Positions 1 to 8,928 are shown, numbered from the stretch's first letter. The stretch is 64,000 bases of DNA from Flavobacterium aquidurense (GCA_900107365.1 FNPS01000005.1:124001-188000); one strand, 5' to 3'. Numbers and translations are program-made. The notes: a model not told the origin generated them from the letters alone.

Positions 1-314
1 GCTTTTGTTTCGGCTAATTCAAAATCAGGATTTTTAGCTTTTTCGTCTCCGGAATAATTTTCGTCAACCTGCATTTTTTCAATAGGCAACATCTTCCAAA
101 AATTATCCTGATCATTTGCCTGAATAGATTTTAAACCTTTTTCAAGACCAATACCGCCATTGTACAAAATGTTATATTTTGTACTTAAAGCATGGGAATT
201 TCGAGACACAAAAGTGTTTTTTTTGGTAGAGCAAGCTATCAAAAAGAATAAAAACACGAACGGAAAACTATATTTTAGAGTATTCTTTTTCAATAGAAAA
301 GAGTTTAAATCCAT
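1..314 (-). CDS. sprE: SprE/PorW-like gliding/T9SS lipoprotein (N-terminal part only)
   Basis: Only the first 104 codons are inside the window; the gene runs off the left edge. The start is the ATG read from 314 on the minus strand. The N-terminus is a lipoprotein signal peptide: a basic start, a hydrophobic stretch at about residues 15-26, and a lipobox ending LIAC with Cys28. The mature part contains NTFVSRN, ILYNGG and DNFWKMLPIE, which I recall as the conserved start of the TPR-rich lipoproteins SprE (F. johnsoniae) and PorW (Porphyromonas), needed for gliding and type IX secretion. The TPR region itself is outside the window, so the assignment rests on the N-terminus. It could also be another TPR lipoprotein of the same family. 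Confidence 0.6.
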   Translation of the reverse strand, partial: MDLNSFLLKKNTLKYSFPFVFLFFLIACSTKKNTFVSRNSHALSTKYNILYNGGIGLEKGLKSIQANDQDNFWKMLPIEKMQVDENYSGDEKAKNPDFELAETK

Positions 315-381
315 TAACTTCTAAAAAGGCTTTTTAGTATAATGACGTGTAAAAATACGCTTCTTTTTGAAATATAGAAAC

Positions 382-1077
382 TTAAACAGCAAAAAACGAT
401 TCGAGCTCTTGAAGTGTTTCTTTTGAGGTCTGAATATCTTTAACTATTTCTCCTTTATTTAATGCAACAATGCGATCGCAAACCTCTACAGTATGCTGCA
501 AATCATGGCTTGAAACTAAAACGGTAACATCTGGATTGTCTGCCAAATCTTTAATAATCTTTTTTAAACGGCTAACTGTTGTTGGATCTAAATTTGCAAA
601 AGGTTCATCCAAAATTACAACCTCAGGATTACCAATAAGTGTCGCAATTATTCCTACCTTCTTCTGGTTTCCTTTTGATAAGTCGCGAAGGTATTTTTTG
701 TTATTTAAAATCTCTCCATTAAAAAACTCTTCGTGTTGTGCTAACAATGCATCAATATCCGCTTTATTTTGATGACGCAAATCCCCAATAAAATAAAAAT
801 ATTCCTCTGGAGTCAAATAACCAATAAGGAAACTTTCGTCTAAAAATGAACCTGTAAAAGATTTCCAGTTCTCATTCGTATTTACCTGAATGTTATTGTT
901 CGTAATATGTCCCGTTGAAGGCTGAATTAAATCTAACAACAAACTGAAAAAAGTCGTTTTTCCTGCTCCGTTATTCCCTACTAATCCAAAACTCTGTCCT
1001 TTCGGAATTTCGAGATTGTTAATGTTTAAAACCGTTGTTCCGTTATATTTTTTTGAAAGTTGATTTACTTGTATCAT
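382..1077 (-). CDS. ABC transporter ATP-binding protein
   Basis: A 231-residue ATPase subunit that should power an exporter at the inner membrane. All nucleotide-binding motifs are visible: Walker A GNNGAGKTT at residues 35-42, signature LSKGNQKK at 133-140, Walker B VVILDEP at 153-159 followed by a D-loop, and the switch His in SSHD at about 191. The length is that of a single-domain ABC subunit. It lies 115 bp downstream of the DUF5687 membrane protein on the same strand, so the two probably form one exporter. The intergenic gap holds no clear terminator. Substrate is unknown. Confidence 0.9.
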   Translation of the reverse strand: MIQVNQLSKKYNGTTVLNINNLEIPKGQSFGLVGNNGAGKTTFFSLLLDLIQPSTGHITNNNIQVNTNENWKSFTGSFLDESFLIGYLTPEEYFYFIGDLRHQNKADIDALLAQHEEFFNGEILNNKKYLRDLSKGNQKKVGIIATLIGNPEVVILDEPFANLDPTTVSRLKKIIKDLADNPDVTVLVSSHDLQHTVEVCDRIVALNKGEIVKDIQTSKETLQELESFFAV

Positions 1078-1192
1078 TATAAGTGTTGATTTTAGATTGT
1101 AGATTTTAGATTAAAAAACCATTCTTTATTTTTTGCTATTTGATTGCAATCAGATGAAAATTATCTAATTATCAAACTGGCGCATTTTCTAA

Positions 1193-2653
1193 TTAATTCT
1201 TTTGTTTATAGGCGCTTATTGTACTGTATTTCTCGATTTTGTATCTTTTTTCAATTATAGAAAAAACAGTATTTCTAAACACAAATCCTAAAACTCCCGC
1301 TCCAGCAACCAGTAACAATCCAAGTGTTTTATCTCCTAAATAAAGTCCGAGACCGTAAAGGCCTAAAGGCAATAATAGTTTTGGCAAGGTCAATAGCATG
1401 GCACTTGCGCTGAATGCTTTTTTATCACCAAAAGCTCCGCTGGCATTGCTCAAATCAATTGGCGTTTTAGTAAATGCGCCTCCAAGTAAAACTAAATGTG
1501 AATTAACCCCGATATTATAAATTGCACCAACAACAATCGTCAGGTAAACTTCCCAGCCATAAAAAAGATAAAAAGAGGCCAAGACTGTTGAAATAAAAGT
1601 TGCAATTACAATAAGCCACCATTTTGAAGTAATGTAACCTCGATACGGAATATTTTGCGTCATCATTAATTGATAATAAGAACTATCCCAACTTGGTACA
1701 AATTGTCCGAAGACAAATAAAAATCCGCCCGAAACAAATATTCCGGCAAAAATATGCATCACTGCCGGCTGATGGGTATTTCCAAAAAATATCAATCCAT
1801 AGAACAAAAAGAAAAAACTCATAATTAGTGTCGTTTTTGATCTTTTATTTCTTCTGATTAATTTGATATCGTTTTTAAGGAATGTTCCTAAAGTTCCAAA
1901 TTGATTCAGCCAAACAAGATTTTCAGTTGTTGCGATATCTTCTTTTTTAGAAAGTCCTGCATCTAAGAATAAATTGTTTTTAAAATACTTAAATGTAAAT
2001 TGATACAATCCAATCAGCGCTAAAACCGGAATTAAAAACAATCCTTTTTGAGCGTATAATCCTTGAAAAAATGGTGCTGTATAAATGGTAATATCAAATA
2101 ATTTATAATATTGAGCAGCTCCCAAACCAATTGCAATTCCGACAAAAACAACAAATAATTTGTCGATATTAGTTAAGATAATATTTAAAAAATTGTTGAT
2201 GTATATTAAGGAGAAAATCGCCAAAAGCCACATCAGGATTCCAATAACGTCGTAACCTTCTAATACTAATACAATCGCAAAAGGAACGAAGAAAAGGGCA
2301 TGAACCCAGTTAAAAAAAGACAATACAGTTTTTCCTAATGAAAAGTGTACAATAGTTGGTTTTTTGAAAGACAAAACCAATAAAGGTTTGATATTTAATA
2401 CCGGAATTGCCTGCATCAGCAAACGAATTACTAAGTCGAACAAAAAATAATAAATCAAAAATCTATTGACTGTTCGTAAGGGTTCAAGGTTCATTTTTTT
2501 TAGTAAATAAAATGCTCCAACGCCGGCCCCAATAAAAAGTAGTGAAAAATAAATCATTAAAAAACCTAACAAAATTTTCATTGCCAGATTTGCTCCAAAT
2601 GAAGCCGATCTGGTAAAGGCCTTCCATTCGAGATAAATAAACTTTTTAATCAT
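1193..2653 (-). CDS. DUF5687 family membrane protein (ABC permease partner)
   Basis: A polytopic membrane protein of about 486 residues that begins MIKKFIYLEWKAF. A longer reading frame extends to 2689, but the internal ATG at 2653 fits the family start better. About ten or more hydrophobic segments are spread along the whole length. The charged motif around LIRRNKRSK precedes a membrane block, as in ABC-2 type permeases. DUF5687 proteins of Bacteroidota typically sit next to an ABC ATPase, and the ATPase gene follows directly here. The pair is inferred to be an exporter. The transported substrate cannot be told from the sequence. Confidence 0.8.
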   Translation of the reverse strand: MIKKFIYLEWKAFTRSASFGANLAMKILLGFLMIYFSLLFIGAGVGAFYLLKKMNLEPLRTVNRFLIYYFLFDLVIRLLMQAIPVLNIKPLLVLSFKKPTIVHFSLGKTVLSFFNWVHALFFVPFAIVLVLEGYDVIGILMWLLAIFSLIYINNFLNIILTNIDKLFVVFVGIAIGLGAAQYYKLFDITIYTAPFFQGLYAQKGLFLIPVLALIGLYQFTFKYFKNNLFLDAGLSKKEDIATTENLVWLNQFGTLGTFLKNDIKLIRRNKRSKTTLIMSFFFLFYGLIFFGNTHQPAVMHIFAGIFVSGGFLFVFGQFVPSWDSSYYQLMMTQNIPYRGYITSKWWLIVIATFISTVLASFYLFYGWEVYLTIVVGAIYNIGVNSHLVLLGGAFTKTPIDLSNASGAFGDKKAFSASAMLLTLPKLLLPLGLYGLGLYLGDKTLGLLLVAGAGVLGFVFRNTVFSIIEKRYKIEKYSTISAYKQKN

Positions 2654-2757
2654 GGTTATTGGTTTTGAGTTTTTGTAGTAAGAGATCAAATGTAAGAAAA
2701 CGTTACAAAAAAAGTTAAAAATAATAGTTTAGTACCTGTGAATTAATCTCTGTTTGC

Positions 2758-2765
2758 TACTTTTG
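2758..2765 (+). promoter_or_regulatory. Bacteroidota -7 element upstream of the PaaE-like gene
   Basis: TACTTTTG matches the TAnnTTTG consensus of the primary sigma factor in Bacteroidota. It ends 16 bp before the ATG at 2782, giving a very short leader. The TTG at the -33 position is not well conserved (CTG at about 2736). Confidence 0.5.
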
Positions 2766-2781
2766 CATAAAATATACAATC

Positions 2782-3834
2782 ATGCCTTCATTCTTAAAAC
2801 TGATAATTAAAGAGGTAAAACGTGAAACTACAGATGCCGTTTCTATTCTTTTTAATGTTCCTGAGGAACTAAAACCAGACTATAAATTTATTGCGGGACA
2901 ATATATAAATTTAAAACTAACTCTTGATAATCAAGAAATTAGACGTGCTTACTCTATTTGTTCTGCACCAGAAAGCGGTGAATTACGAATTGCTGTTAAA
3001 GCAGTTAAAAATGGTTTGTTTTCTCCATTTGCTAATACAAAACTTAAAGCTGGAGATGTTCTTGAAGTAGGTCATCCTGAAGGAAAATTTACTTTTGAAC
3101 CAGATGCTGAAAGACAAAAAAATTATGCTGCTTTTGTAGCAGGAAGCGGAATTACTCCAGTACTTTCTATCATAAAATCAGTTTTAAAGAGTGAACCAAA
3201 GAGTTCATTTGTATTGGTTTACGGAAATAAAACTCCAGATGAAACTATTTTTCACCAGGAATTACACGATTTACAATTAAAATATGTGGGTCGTTTTTTC
3301 GTGCACTATGTATTTAGTCAGGCTAAAGCCGAAAATGCATTGTTTGGAAGAATCGAAAAATCAGCAGTGAATTTTGTGTTGAACAACAAACATAAAGAAC
3401 TTCAATTTGACAAGTTTTACCTTTGTGGACCAGAGGAAATGATCAATACCGTTTCTGGTATTTTGAAAGAGAAAAACGTAAAAGATTCTGCTATTAAGTT
3501 TGAACTTTTTACAACTTCAACACAAGAACATGAAATAAAAACTTCGCTTGAAGGACATACAAAAATCACCGTTTTAGTTGATGATGATGAAGTTTCTTTT
3601 GAAATGTCTCAAAAACAAACAATTCTGGATGCAGCTTTAAAACAAGGAATTGACGCTCCGTATTCTTGTCAAGGCGGAATTTGCAGCAGCTGTTTAGCTC
3701 GTGTAACTTCTGGAACTGCAGAGATGACAAAAAATTCTATTTTAACCGATAAAGAAATTGCTTCAGGATTAATTTTAACCTGTCAGGCACATCCAACATC
3801 AGAATCTATTTATGTAGATTATGATGATGTATAA
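2782..3834 (+). CDS. PaaE-like ferredoxin-NAD(P)H reductase
   Basis: A 350-residue flavin/iron-sulfur reductase. The order is an FAD-binding barrel with the RAYS motif at 55-58, an NAD(P)-binding domain with GSGITP at 121-126 and CGPEEM at 215-220, and a C-terminal plant-type 2Fe-2S domain with Cys296, Cys301, Cys304 and Cys334. This is the architecture of PaaE, the electron-transfer subunit of phenylacetyl-CoA epoxidase, and of related oxygenase reductases. No paaABCD genes are next to it, so it is probably a standalone reductase feeding another oxygenase. The gene is monocistronic: its own -7 element lies upstream and a strong terminator follows. Confidence 0.85.
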   Translation: MPSFLKLIIKEVKRETTDAVSILFNVPEELKPDYKFIAGQYINLKLTLDNQEIRRAYSICSAPESGELRIAVKAVKNGLFSPFANTKLKAGDVLEVGHPEGKFTFEPDAERQKNYAAFVAGSGITPVLSIIKSVLKSEPKSSFVLVYGNKTPDETIFHQELHDLQLKYVGRFFVHYVFSQAKAENALFGRIEKSAVNFVLNNKHKELQFDKFYLCGPEEMINTVSGILKEKNVKDSAIKFELFTTSTQEHEIKTSLEGHTKITVLVDDDEVSFEMSQKQTILDAALKQGIDAPYSCQGGICSSCLARVTSGTAEMTKNSILTDKEIASGLILTCQAHPTSESIYVDYDDV

Positions 3835-3853
3835 GCGTTAAAATTCTTATATA

Positions 3854-3900
3854 AAAAATTCCAAATACCAGCTTTAAAATTGGTATTTGGAATTTTTTTT
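3854..3900 (+). terminator. Rho-independent terminator after the PaaE-like gene
   Basis: Two 17-base arms reading AAAAATTCCAAATACCA and its complement flank a 10-base loop and end in a T-run. The core TTCCAAAT recurs in the hairpins at 4940 and, as TCCCAA, at 25918 and 26766. Confidence 0.8.
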
Positions 3901-3978
3901 GTCTGATTAGAAATATTTATAATCTTTGTCAATTGGAATTTGGTATTTTTTTTTTGAAATTTTTTAATTTAAATTGTT

Positions 3979-4287
3979 ATGAGATCGGTTCGAGAAATTT
4001 TTAAGAATAAGAAACATCTTTTAGAGGAACCTGAAGTTGAAAAACTTATAGAATATTGCGAAGAACTTCAGGATGAAATTGTAGAATTTAAATTTCAGAA
4101 AAACGACAATAAAGAACTTGCCATGCTGGATATGCTTAAAGAAGTCATAAAAGGGTGCAATTCTATTGAAAAAGAACAAATGGAACATGAACGATTTGGT
4201 TATGAAGCTCCAAATTACGAAGCCACAATTTCAAATCTTAAAAATTATATTTATAGCAGATGTCGGGAAGAAAAAATTTGGTTGTGA
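3979..4287 (+). CDS. hypothetical protein, small, charged, helical
   Basis: A 102-residue soluble protein with no signal peptide or membrane segment. I do not recognise a domain. It is rich in Glu and Lys and looks mainly alpha-helical, with a start MRSVREIFKNKK and an end CREEKIWL. Two Cys residues lie in the C-terminal half. It has no close operon partner: a terminator precedes it and the next gene begins 236 bp downstream. Its codon composition is like the neighbours, which supports a real gene. Function unknown. Confidence 0.6.
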   Translation: MRSVREIFKNKKHLLEEPEVEKLIEYCEELQDEIVEFKFQKNDNKELAMLDMLKEVIKGCNSIEKEQMEHERFGYEAPNYEATISNLKNYIYSRCREEKIWL

Positions 4288-4523
4288 TAAATTCCAATAA
4301 ATCTGTTGTAAAAGTTATTCTTTTCTTCACAAGTATAATCCAATCAGCAAAACCCATCTAAACAAAGTGCAGAAAAATAGATATATTTTTAAACATATTT
4401 TAAAAAATGTGCTTAAAATTTACTATATTAGTACTTTACTTAAAGCTGATACCTATTTCTTTTTATTAAAAATAGAATTGTAAAGCTAAATCTGATTGTC
4501 AACAAGTTTAAAAATTAAATATT

Positions 4524-4922
4524 ATGGCAATGCATCACTATCTTCGACTATCTTTTATATTACTTTTTGTAATAACATCTTTTATCTGTATCTACTTTAT
4601 AATAAAAAAAAGGAGAAACAGAAAAGTTCCTAAACTACTTTCGCAAGAAAAATATAGTTTGTCAATGAGTGAAAAAATGCAAGAAATACCTGTTTCTAAC
4701 GGTAGTGTTTTTAATATTTGGCCTTATATAAGTGAATTAAAAGCGGTCAAAATTTTATCGAATAAAGTTAAAGAATCAGAGTTGATACATAAGGTTTACA
4801 GAAATTCAACTGAAGATTTTGAGCACATATTATTGGCTACAGAAAAAGAAAATCATTTTGTTAAAGTTGTAGTTGATCGAAACAAAAAGAAACCAATGGG
4901 TTATCTTTTTCTTGAGTTATAA
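4524..4922 (+). CDS. hypothetical membrane-anchored protein
   Basis: A 132-residue protein with a single N-terminal membrane segment at about residues 9-27, followed by a basic stop-transfer stretch (KKRRNRK). The remaining hundred residues are predicted soluble. With the charge arrangement seen, the soluble part should be cytoplasmic. It contains no motif I recognise. The gene is alone and is followed by a terminator hairpin. The 236 bp before it are AT-rich with no clear structure. Function unknown. Confidence 0.55.
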   Translation: MAMHHYLRLSFILLFVITSFICIYFIIKKRRNRKVPKLLSQEKYSLSMSEKMQEIPVSNGSVFNIWPYISELKAVKILSNKVKESELIHKVYRNSTEDFEHILLATEKENHFVKVVVDRNKKKPMGYLFLEL

Positions 4923-4939
4923 GAAAATTAAATTCCATT

Positions 4940-4985
4940 AAAAAATTCCAAATTCCAACTTTACAATTGGGATTTGGAATTTTTT
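4940..4985. terminator. Bidirectional terminator hairpin
   Basis: An inverted repeat of about 18 bp (AATTCCAAATTCCAA type arms, one mismatch) lies between convergent genes, with an A-run before and a T-run after, so it can stop transcription from both sides. Confidence 0.7.
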
Positions 4986-5006
4986 ATTGGAATTTCTTCT
5001 AAATAT

Positions 5007-6050
5007 TTATTTTGAAAACTGTTCTTCTATCTTTGCAATTACATCTTTCGGAGAAATACTTCTCATCGCATCCGCATAGCCATCAACAATCTTATTTCCA
5101 TAAACGGAAGTTGGTAATTTTGGATATTGATTTCTGTCAGAAGTCAATGCATTTTCTAAACTTTGATTGAATGGTAAAAATCCTGCGTATGGATGCGTTG
5201 CTCCCCAAAGAGAAACTACTTTTACACCCAACATTGCTGCAATATGTGCGTTTCCTGAATCCATAGAAAGCATTATGTCAAGATTGCTGATCAATTGTAA
5301 TTCTTGTTGGAATTTGATTCTTCCAGCCATATTGATTACATTTTCAAATGGTTTTGAAAGTGAATCAAGAATTTCAATTTCTTTCTTTCCTCCGCCAAAA
5401 AGCAATATTTTATAGTTTGGATTTTGCGCCAAAGTCGAAACAACTTCAGTCATTAAATCTATCGGATACACTTTAGAATCGTATTGTGCAAAAGGCGCAA
5501 TTCCGATTAATTTTTGATTCTGATTTCCAATAATTTCCAAAATAGCTGCATCTAATTTTGCCTTTTCAGGAAATTCCGGTTGAGATAAATCTAAAGGAAA
5601 ACCGAGTTTTTCAAACACTTTGTCATGTCTTTCAAACATGGTTGGCAATTGTTTAAAAATCTTATTTTCTGCTCGGGTTAATTCTTTTTTACCTTCTCTT
5701 CCTTTGTCAACCGTGGCTCTTTTTTTTCCGCTTAAAGCGAAAAGCAAACTCACAACCTTAGATCTTAAAACATTATGAAGATCTGCAAAAGCATCAATTT
5801 TGAACTTTTTAAGATCCCTATATAATCTCAATAGTCCAGGAAAACCTTTGTGTCTTTCTTTTTCATCAAATGCAAAAAACTCAAGATTCGGAATTCCGTC
5901 AAAAAAAGGTTTAAAAAAAGGACGGGATATTACGGTTAGTTTTACGTCTGGATACTGTTTTACAAAGGCGCGTAAAACAGGAACCGTCATGGCGACATCT
6001 CCCATTGCGGATAGTCTCATGACGGCTATATGCTTAATTTTATTTGACAA
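5007..6050 (-). CDS. Glycosyltransferase family 9 (heptosyltransferase-like)
   Basis: A 347-residue protein that resembles GT9 enzymes, which add heptose or related sugars to lipopolysaccharide core at the inner membrane. The N-terminus has the GT-B first strand followed by MRLSAMGDVAMTVPVLRAF. The C-terminal domain has the donor-site segments IGIAPFAQYDSK, LFGGGKKE and SMDSGNAHIAAMLGVKVVSLWG, typical of the family. The start codon is TTG at 6050; the first in-frame ATG (residue 11) would cut into the first beta strand, so TTG is preferred. It is downstream of a DUF4254 gene on the same strand, a frequent pairing in flavobacteria. A structured spacer separates them. Confidence 0.85.
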   Translation of the reverse strand: MSNKIKHIAVMRLSAMGDVAMTVPVLRAFVKQYPDVKLTVISRPFFKPFFDGIPNLEFFAFDEKERHKGFPGLLRLYRDLKKFKIDAFADLHNVLRSKVVSLLFALSGKKRATVDKGREGKKELTRAENKIFKQLPTMFERHDKVFEKLGFPLDLSQPEFPEKAKLDAAILEIIGNQNQKLIGIAPFAQYDSKVYPIDLMTEVVSTLAQNPNYKILLFGGGKKEIEILDSLSKPFENVINMAGRIKFQQELQLISNLDIMLSMDSGNAHIAAMLGVKVVSLWGATHPYAGFLPFNQSLENALTSDRNQYPKLPTSVYGNKIVDGYADAMRSISPKDVIAKIEEQFSK

Positions 6051-6114
6051 TTTTTGTATTTTAAATTGTGATGAAATATTGCAATATGTTCTGATTTTTT
6101 CTGTTCTTCTTTTT

Positions 6115-6256
6115 AGCCCAGATTGAAATGGAAATCCCGGAGCAAAAAAAATAAAGTTTCTTGTTTAAAAAAAGCGACCAACGGAAGCTCTTTTTTGAAC
6201 AATAGAAACTCTATTTTTTTTGTGAGGAATTGAAATGGAAAGCTGGAAATAGCTCC
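6115..6256. ncRNA. Structured RNA-like element, possibly the Flavo-1 motif
   Basis: The spacer between the DUF4254 and GT9 genes holds a 13-bp direct repeat ATTGAAATGGAAA (6122 and 6229). Several pairings are possible: CCAG 6118-6121 with CTGG 6243-6246, GGAGC 6139-6143 with GCTCC 6252-6256, and an internal helix AGTTTC/TTGTT 6155-6165 with AACAA/GAAACT 6198-6210. I recall a recurrent flavobacterial element with the same frame (AGCCCCGAT, then a hairpin, then GCGGGAAATAGCTCC) in which the CCCG/CGGG pair is here CCAG/CTGG, a compensated change. Whether it is the Rfam Flavo-1 RNA, and on which strand, is not settled. Confidence 0.45.
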
Positions 6257-6261
6257 AGAAA

Positions 6262-6867
6262 CTATTTTTTATTTTGATATAAAACAGGATTCAAATCATC
6301 ATCATTGTACATTTTCATTTGTTTGTACACTTTCATGAATTTATCTCCGTTTTCAATGTCAGTCAATAAGTCTTCAATTGCTGTTGACAAATCGCTTCTT
6401 TGCTCTAAAAGAATATTTAATTTTTCCTGACATTTATCTCTATGCTCTTGTGAAGCCTCTGCACGAGTTGCTTCTTCCTGCATATGATAAATTTTTAGAG
6501 CTAAAATTGACAATCTGTCAAAAGCCCAGGCTGGACTTTCAGAATTGATTTTTGCTCCGTCTTTTGCTTGTACATTGCTGTATTTTTGCAAAAAATAGCT
6601 ATCAATATATTCCACCATATCCGTACGTTCCTGGTTTGAAGCATCGATTCTTCTTTTTAAAGTCAACGCTGCAACCGGATCAATTTGCGGATCACGAATG
6701 ATATCTTCAAAATGCCATTGAACAGTGTCAATCCAGTTTTTTAAATATAATAAATGTTCAAATTTATCCTTTGGAAAAGGATTGTTTATAGGCTGATCAA
6801 CATTATCAAACTGGTGATAATCTTTGATACTTTGTTCGAAAACAGAATAAGCTAATTTTGAAAACAT
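6262..6867 (-). CDS. DUF4254 domain-containing protein
   Basis: A protein of about 201 residues, mainly helical, beginning MFSKLAYSVFEQS. The frame is open upstream to 6990, but the preceding 41 codons look like non-coding sequence and overlap the divergent upp gene, so the ATG at 6867 is chosen. Conserved segments such as FPKDKFEHLLYLKNWID and VEYID match my recollection of the DUF4254 family, which is often encoded beside GT9 heptosyltransferases in Bacteroidota. The biochemical role is unknown; the context suggests lipopolysaccharide core assembly. Confidence 0.75.
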   Translation of the reverse strand: MFSKLAYSVFEQSIKDYHQFDNVDQPINNPFPKDKFEHLLYLKNWIDTVQWHFEDIIRDPQIDPVAALTLKRRIDASNQERTDMVEYIDSYFLQKYSNVQAKDGAKINSESPAWAFDRLSILALKIYHMQEEATRAEASQEHRDKCQEKLNILLEQRSDLSTAIEDLLTDIENGDKFMKVYKQMKMYNDDDLNPVLYQNKK

Positions 6868-6978
6868 GTCTTTAATTATTAGAGATACAAAGATACTTTT
6901 TATACTTTTATAGTGTGAAAAAAACGGTTGTTTTTTCATATTAGTATCGCAAATCATTGATAATTCTAAAAACTCCAC

Positions 6979-7632
6979 ATGAAAATTCATTATATATCTG
7001 AAAAAAACAGCGTATTAAACCACTTTTTAGGTCAAATCAGAAATGTAAATGTTCAGAACGACAGCATGCGTTTTAGAAGAAATATCGAACGTATTGGCGA
7101 AATTATGGCTTATGAATTAAGCAAGAATTTGTCTTATAAAGAAGTTGAAATTCAGACACCACTCGGTATTAAAAAAACGACAGAAGTAGAAAGTGATTTG
7201 GTTTTGTGTTCTATTTTAAGAGCTGGTTTACCGCTTCATAATGGCTTTTTAAATTATTTCGACCATGCCGAAAACAGCTTTGTTTCGGCTTGCAGATATC
7301 ATCCGAATAACGATCATGAATTTGAAATTAGAGTTGAATATCAAGCCCTTTCAGATTTAAATAATAAAACCGTTTTACTTCTGGACCCCATGCTGGCAAC
7401 GGGTCAATCAATTGTGGCTGTTCATGAAAAATTAGTTCAAAATGCTACACCTCAAGAAATTCATATAGTTGTTGTTATCGCCGCTCCGGAAGGAGTTGCA
7501 TACCTCGAAAAAAGTCTTCCCGACAACTGTCATTTATGGGTTGCTGCCTTAGACGAAAAATTAAACGAGAAAAACTATATTGTTCCCGGACTAGGTGATG
7601 CCGGTGATCTTGCTTATGGAAGTAAATTATAA
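6979..7632 (+). CDS. upp: Uracil phosphoribosyltransferase
   Basis: A 217-residue cytosolic enzyme that salvages uracil: uracil plus PRPP gives UMP and pyrophosphate. The PRPP loop LLLDPMLATGQS is at 133-144. The uracil-binding C-terminal segment YIVPGLGDAGDLAYG is present, as is SILRAGLPL near residue 80. Length is normal. It is divergent from the DUF4254 gene, and its end overlaps the convergent DUF6427 gene by 6 bp (the stop codons are interleaved). The upp/DUF6427/DUF6341/purD order is common in flavobacteria. Confidence 0.95.
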   Translation: MKIHYISEKNSVLNHFLGQIRNVNVQNDSMRFRRNIERIGEIMAYELSKNLSYKEVEIQTPLGIKKTTEVESDLVLCSILRAGLPLHNGFLNYFDHAENSFVSACRYHPNNDHEFEIRVEYQALSDLNNKTVLLLDPMLATGQSIVAVHEKLVQNATPQEIHIVVVIAAPEGVAYLEKSLPDNCHLWVAALDEKLNEKNYIVPGLGDAGDLAYGSKL

Positions 7633-8556
7633 TTGAGAGAAAAACGTAAATAAACTACAGCAAATCAACACATAAAAAACAATCTCGTTGTTTAGTTTTT
7701 GCTGTATATATTCAACATGGCTTGCTGCCATAATCGTTAATGGAGTAATGCTGAAAATTAATAAATCATTACTTTTATTAGGCGAAAGAATAAAAACAAA
7801 AACCGCAATAAAAAAACAAGCCACTACTTTTTTATACGATGTGTGTACAATTTGTGGTCTGCTTGATAGTGTTGTCAATATTGAAACTACAAAAAATAAA
7901 GCTATCGCAACATAGATTGAAAGTGCTCCATTTTCGTAATTATTCTTAAAATAATCAATCCTTAAATCGATTACAGCTCGTTTTTCAAAAAATTCTATGG
8001 CGTTAAAATGAAAAACAAACGATATCAATAAAAAAATAATTGAGACTGCCAGTAGCGCTATAAATGGTAAAACCCAGTTTCTATAATCTCTCGAAACGTG
8101 AAAAATAATCGATATGAAAACTAAAATCAGGAAAAGAATACACCAAAATTGAAATAAAGAGGCTACTAAAATCCAAAAAGACGCATCAAAGATCTTTTCT
8201 TTTGAAGCTTTTAATGACTGCAGTGAAATTAATCTTCGGAGCGCCAGTAACAGAAAAAAGTTGGCGTATATAACATTCGGATTATTGAATATCGTGGGGA
8301 AAAATAATAGAAATAATAAATAGAAAAAGATAGCATAACCATTGTCTTTACTGAGCCCATTCTTTTTGACAATAAAATTTATCAGAAAAAAAGAAGCAAA
8401 TATAAAACACAGTAAACTCAATTTTTGAAACGCCAAAAAATAAGAACTCATCCATGATGGTTCCTGAATTTGAAACAGAAAAAAGAAAACCAGTATTAAA
8501 ATTACGACCAAAGAATAATTTAATGGTGTAGATTTTTTAAAAACACTTGTTATCAT
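7627..8556 (-). CDS. DUF6427 family membrane protein
   Basis: A 309-residue polytopic membrane protein with about eight to ten hydrophobic segments and short charged loops. It starts MITSVFKKSTPLNYS, which I recall as the start of DUF6427 proteins. These are usually encoded beside upp and DUF6341, as here. It may be a membrane glycosyltransferase-like or polymerase-like protein, but no catalytic motif can be identified by eye. The promoter of the divergent DUF6341 gene overlaps its first codons. Confidence 0.7.
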   Translation of the reverse strand: MITSVFKKSTPLNYSLVVILILVFFFLFQIQEPSWMSSYFLAFQKLSLLCFIFASFFLINFIVKKNGLSKDNGYAIFFYLLFLLFFPTIFNNPNVIYANFFLLLALRRLISLQSLKASKEKIFDASFWILVASLFQFWCILFLILVFISIIFHVSRDYRNWVLPFIALLAVSIIFLLISFVFHFNAIEFFEKRAVIDLRIDYFKNNYENGALSIYVAIALFFVVSILTTLSSRPQIVHTSYKKVVACFFIAVFVFILSPNKSNDLLIFSITPLTIMAASHVEYIQQKLNNEIVFYVLICCSLFTFFSQL

Positions 8557-8576
8557 AAGGATATTTTATACTTTTG
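8547..8576 (+). promoter_or_regulatory. Consensus Bacteroidota promoter for the DUF6341 gene
   Basis: TTG at 8547-8549, a 19-bp spacer, then TACTTTTG at 8569-8576. This is an exact fit to the TTG-N19-TAnnTTTG promoter. The -33 part lies within the first codons of the divergent DUF6427 gene. The predicted leader before the ATG at 8698 is about 115 nt. Confidence 0.7.
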
Positions 8577-8697
8577 TGATTGTAAATATAATACTTGTTT
8601 AAAAAGGAAAACCCAACAAGTTGAAAAAAGATTCTATTATCTGAATTTTGTCTTCAATGCGTTACAAAACAATAAATAACATATAATTTTATAAATT

Positions 8698-8928
8698 ATG
8701 ACAGCTTTTTTCGAAGGAATACAATACTTATTCGTTAACATTTTGTTTGCTCCTCTTGACTTTTTACGTCGTTTGGAACTAGTTAGCTGGTTTGCTGCAA
8801 GCACAATTAACTGGATTTTTATGATCATCTGCGCATGCGCAATTGGTTATTGGATTAAACAATTACGCATATTTGATGACGCCGGAACAGAAAACCAAGA
8901 TACTACTGCTCACTCTTTCTTAAAGTAA
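8698..8928 (+). CDS. DUF6341 family small membrane protein
   Basis: A 76-residue protein with two hydrophobic segments, at about 5-20 and 30-50, joined by FAPLDFLRRLE, followed by a short polar tail. The segment LELVSWFAASTINWIF is what I recall from DUF6341. Its last 9 bp overlap the convergent purD stop region. Function unknown. The conserved neighbourhood with DUF6427 suggests the two membrane proteins are related in function. Confidence 0.7.
   Translation: MTAFFEGIQYLFVNILFAPLDFLRRLELVSWFAASTINWIFMIICACAIGYWIKQLRIFDDAGTENQDTTAHSFLK

Noticed and set aside
6868..6990. An extended DUF4254 start at 6990
   Set aside because: It would overlap the divergent upp gene and adds residues with no family similarity; the ATG at 6867 fits better.
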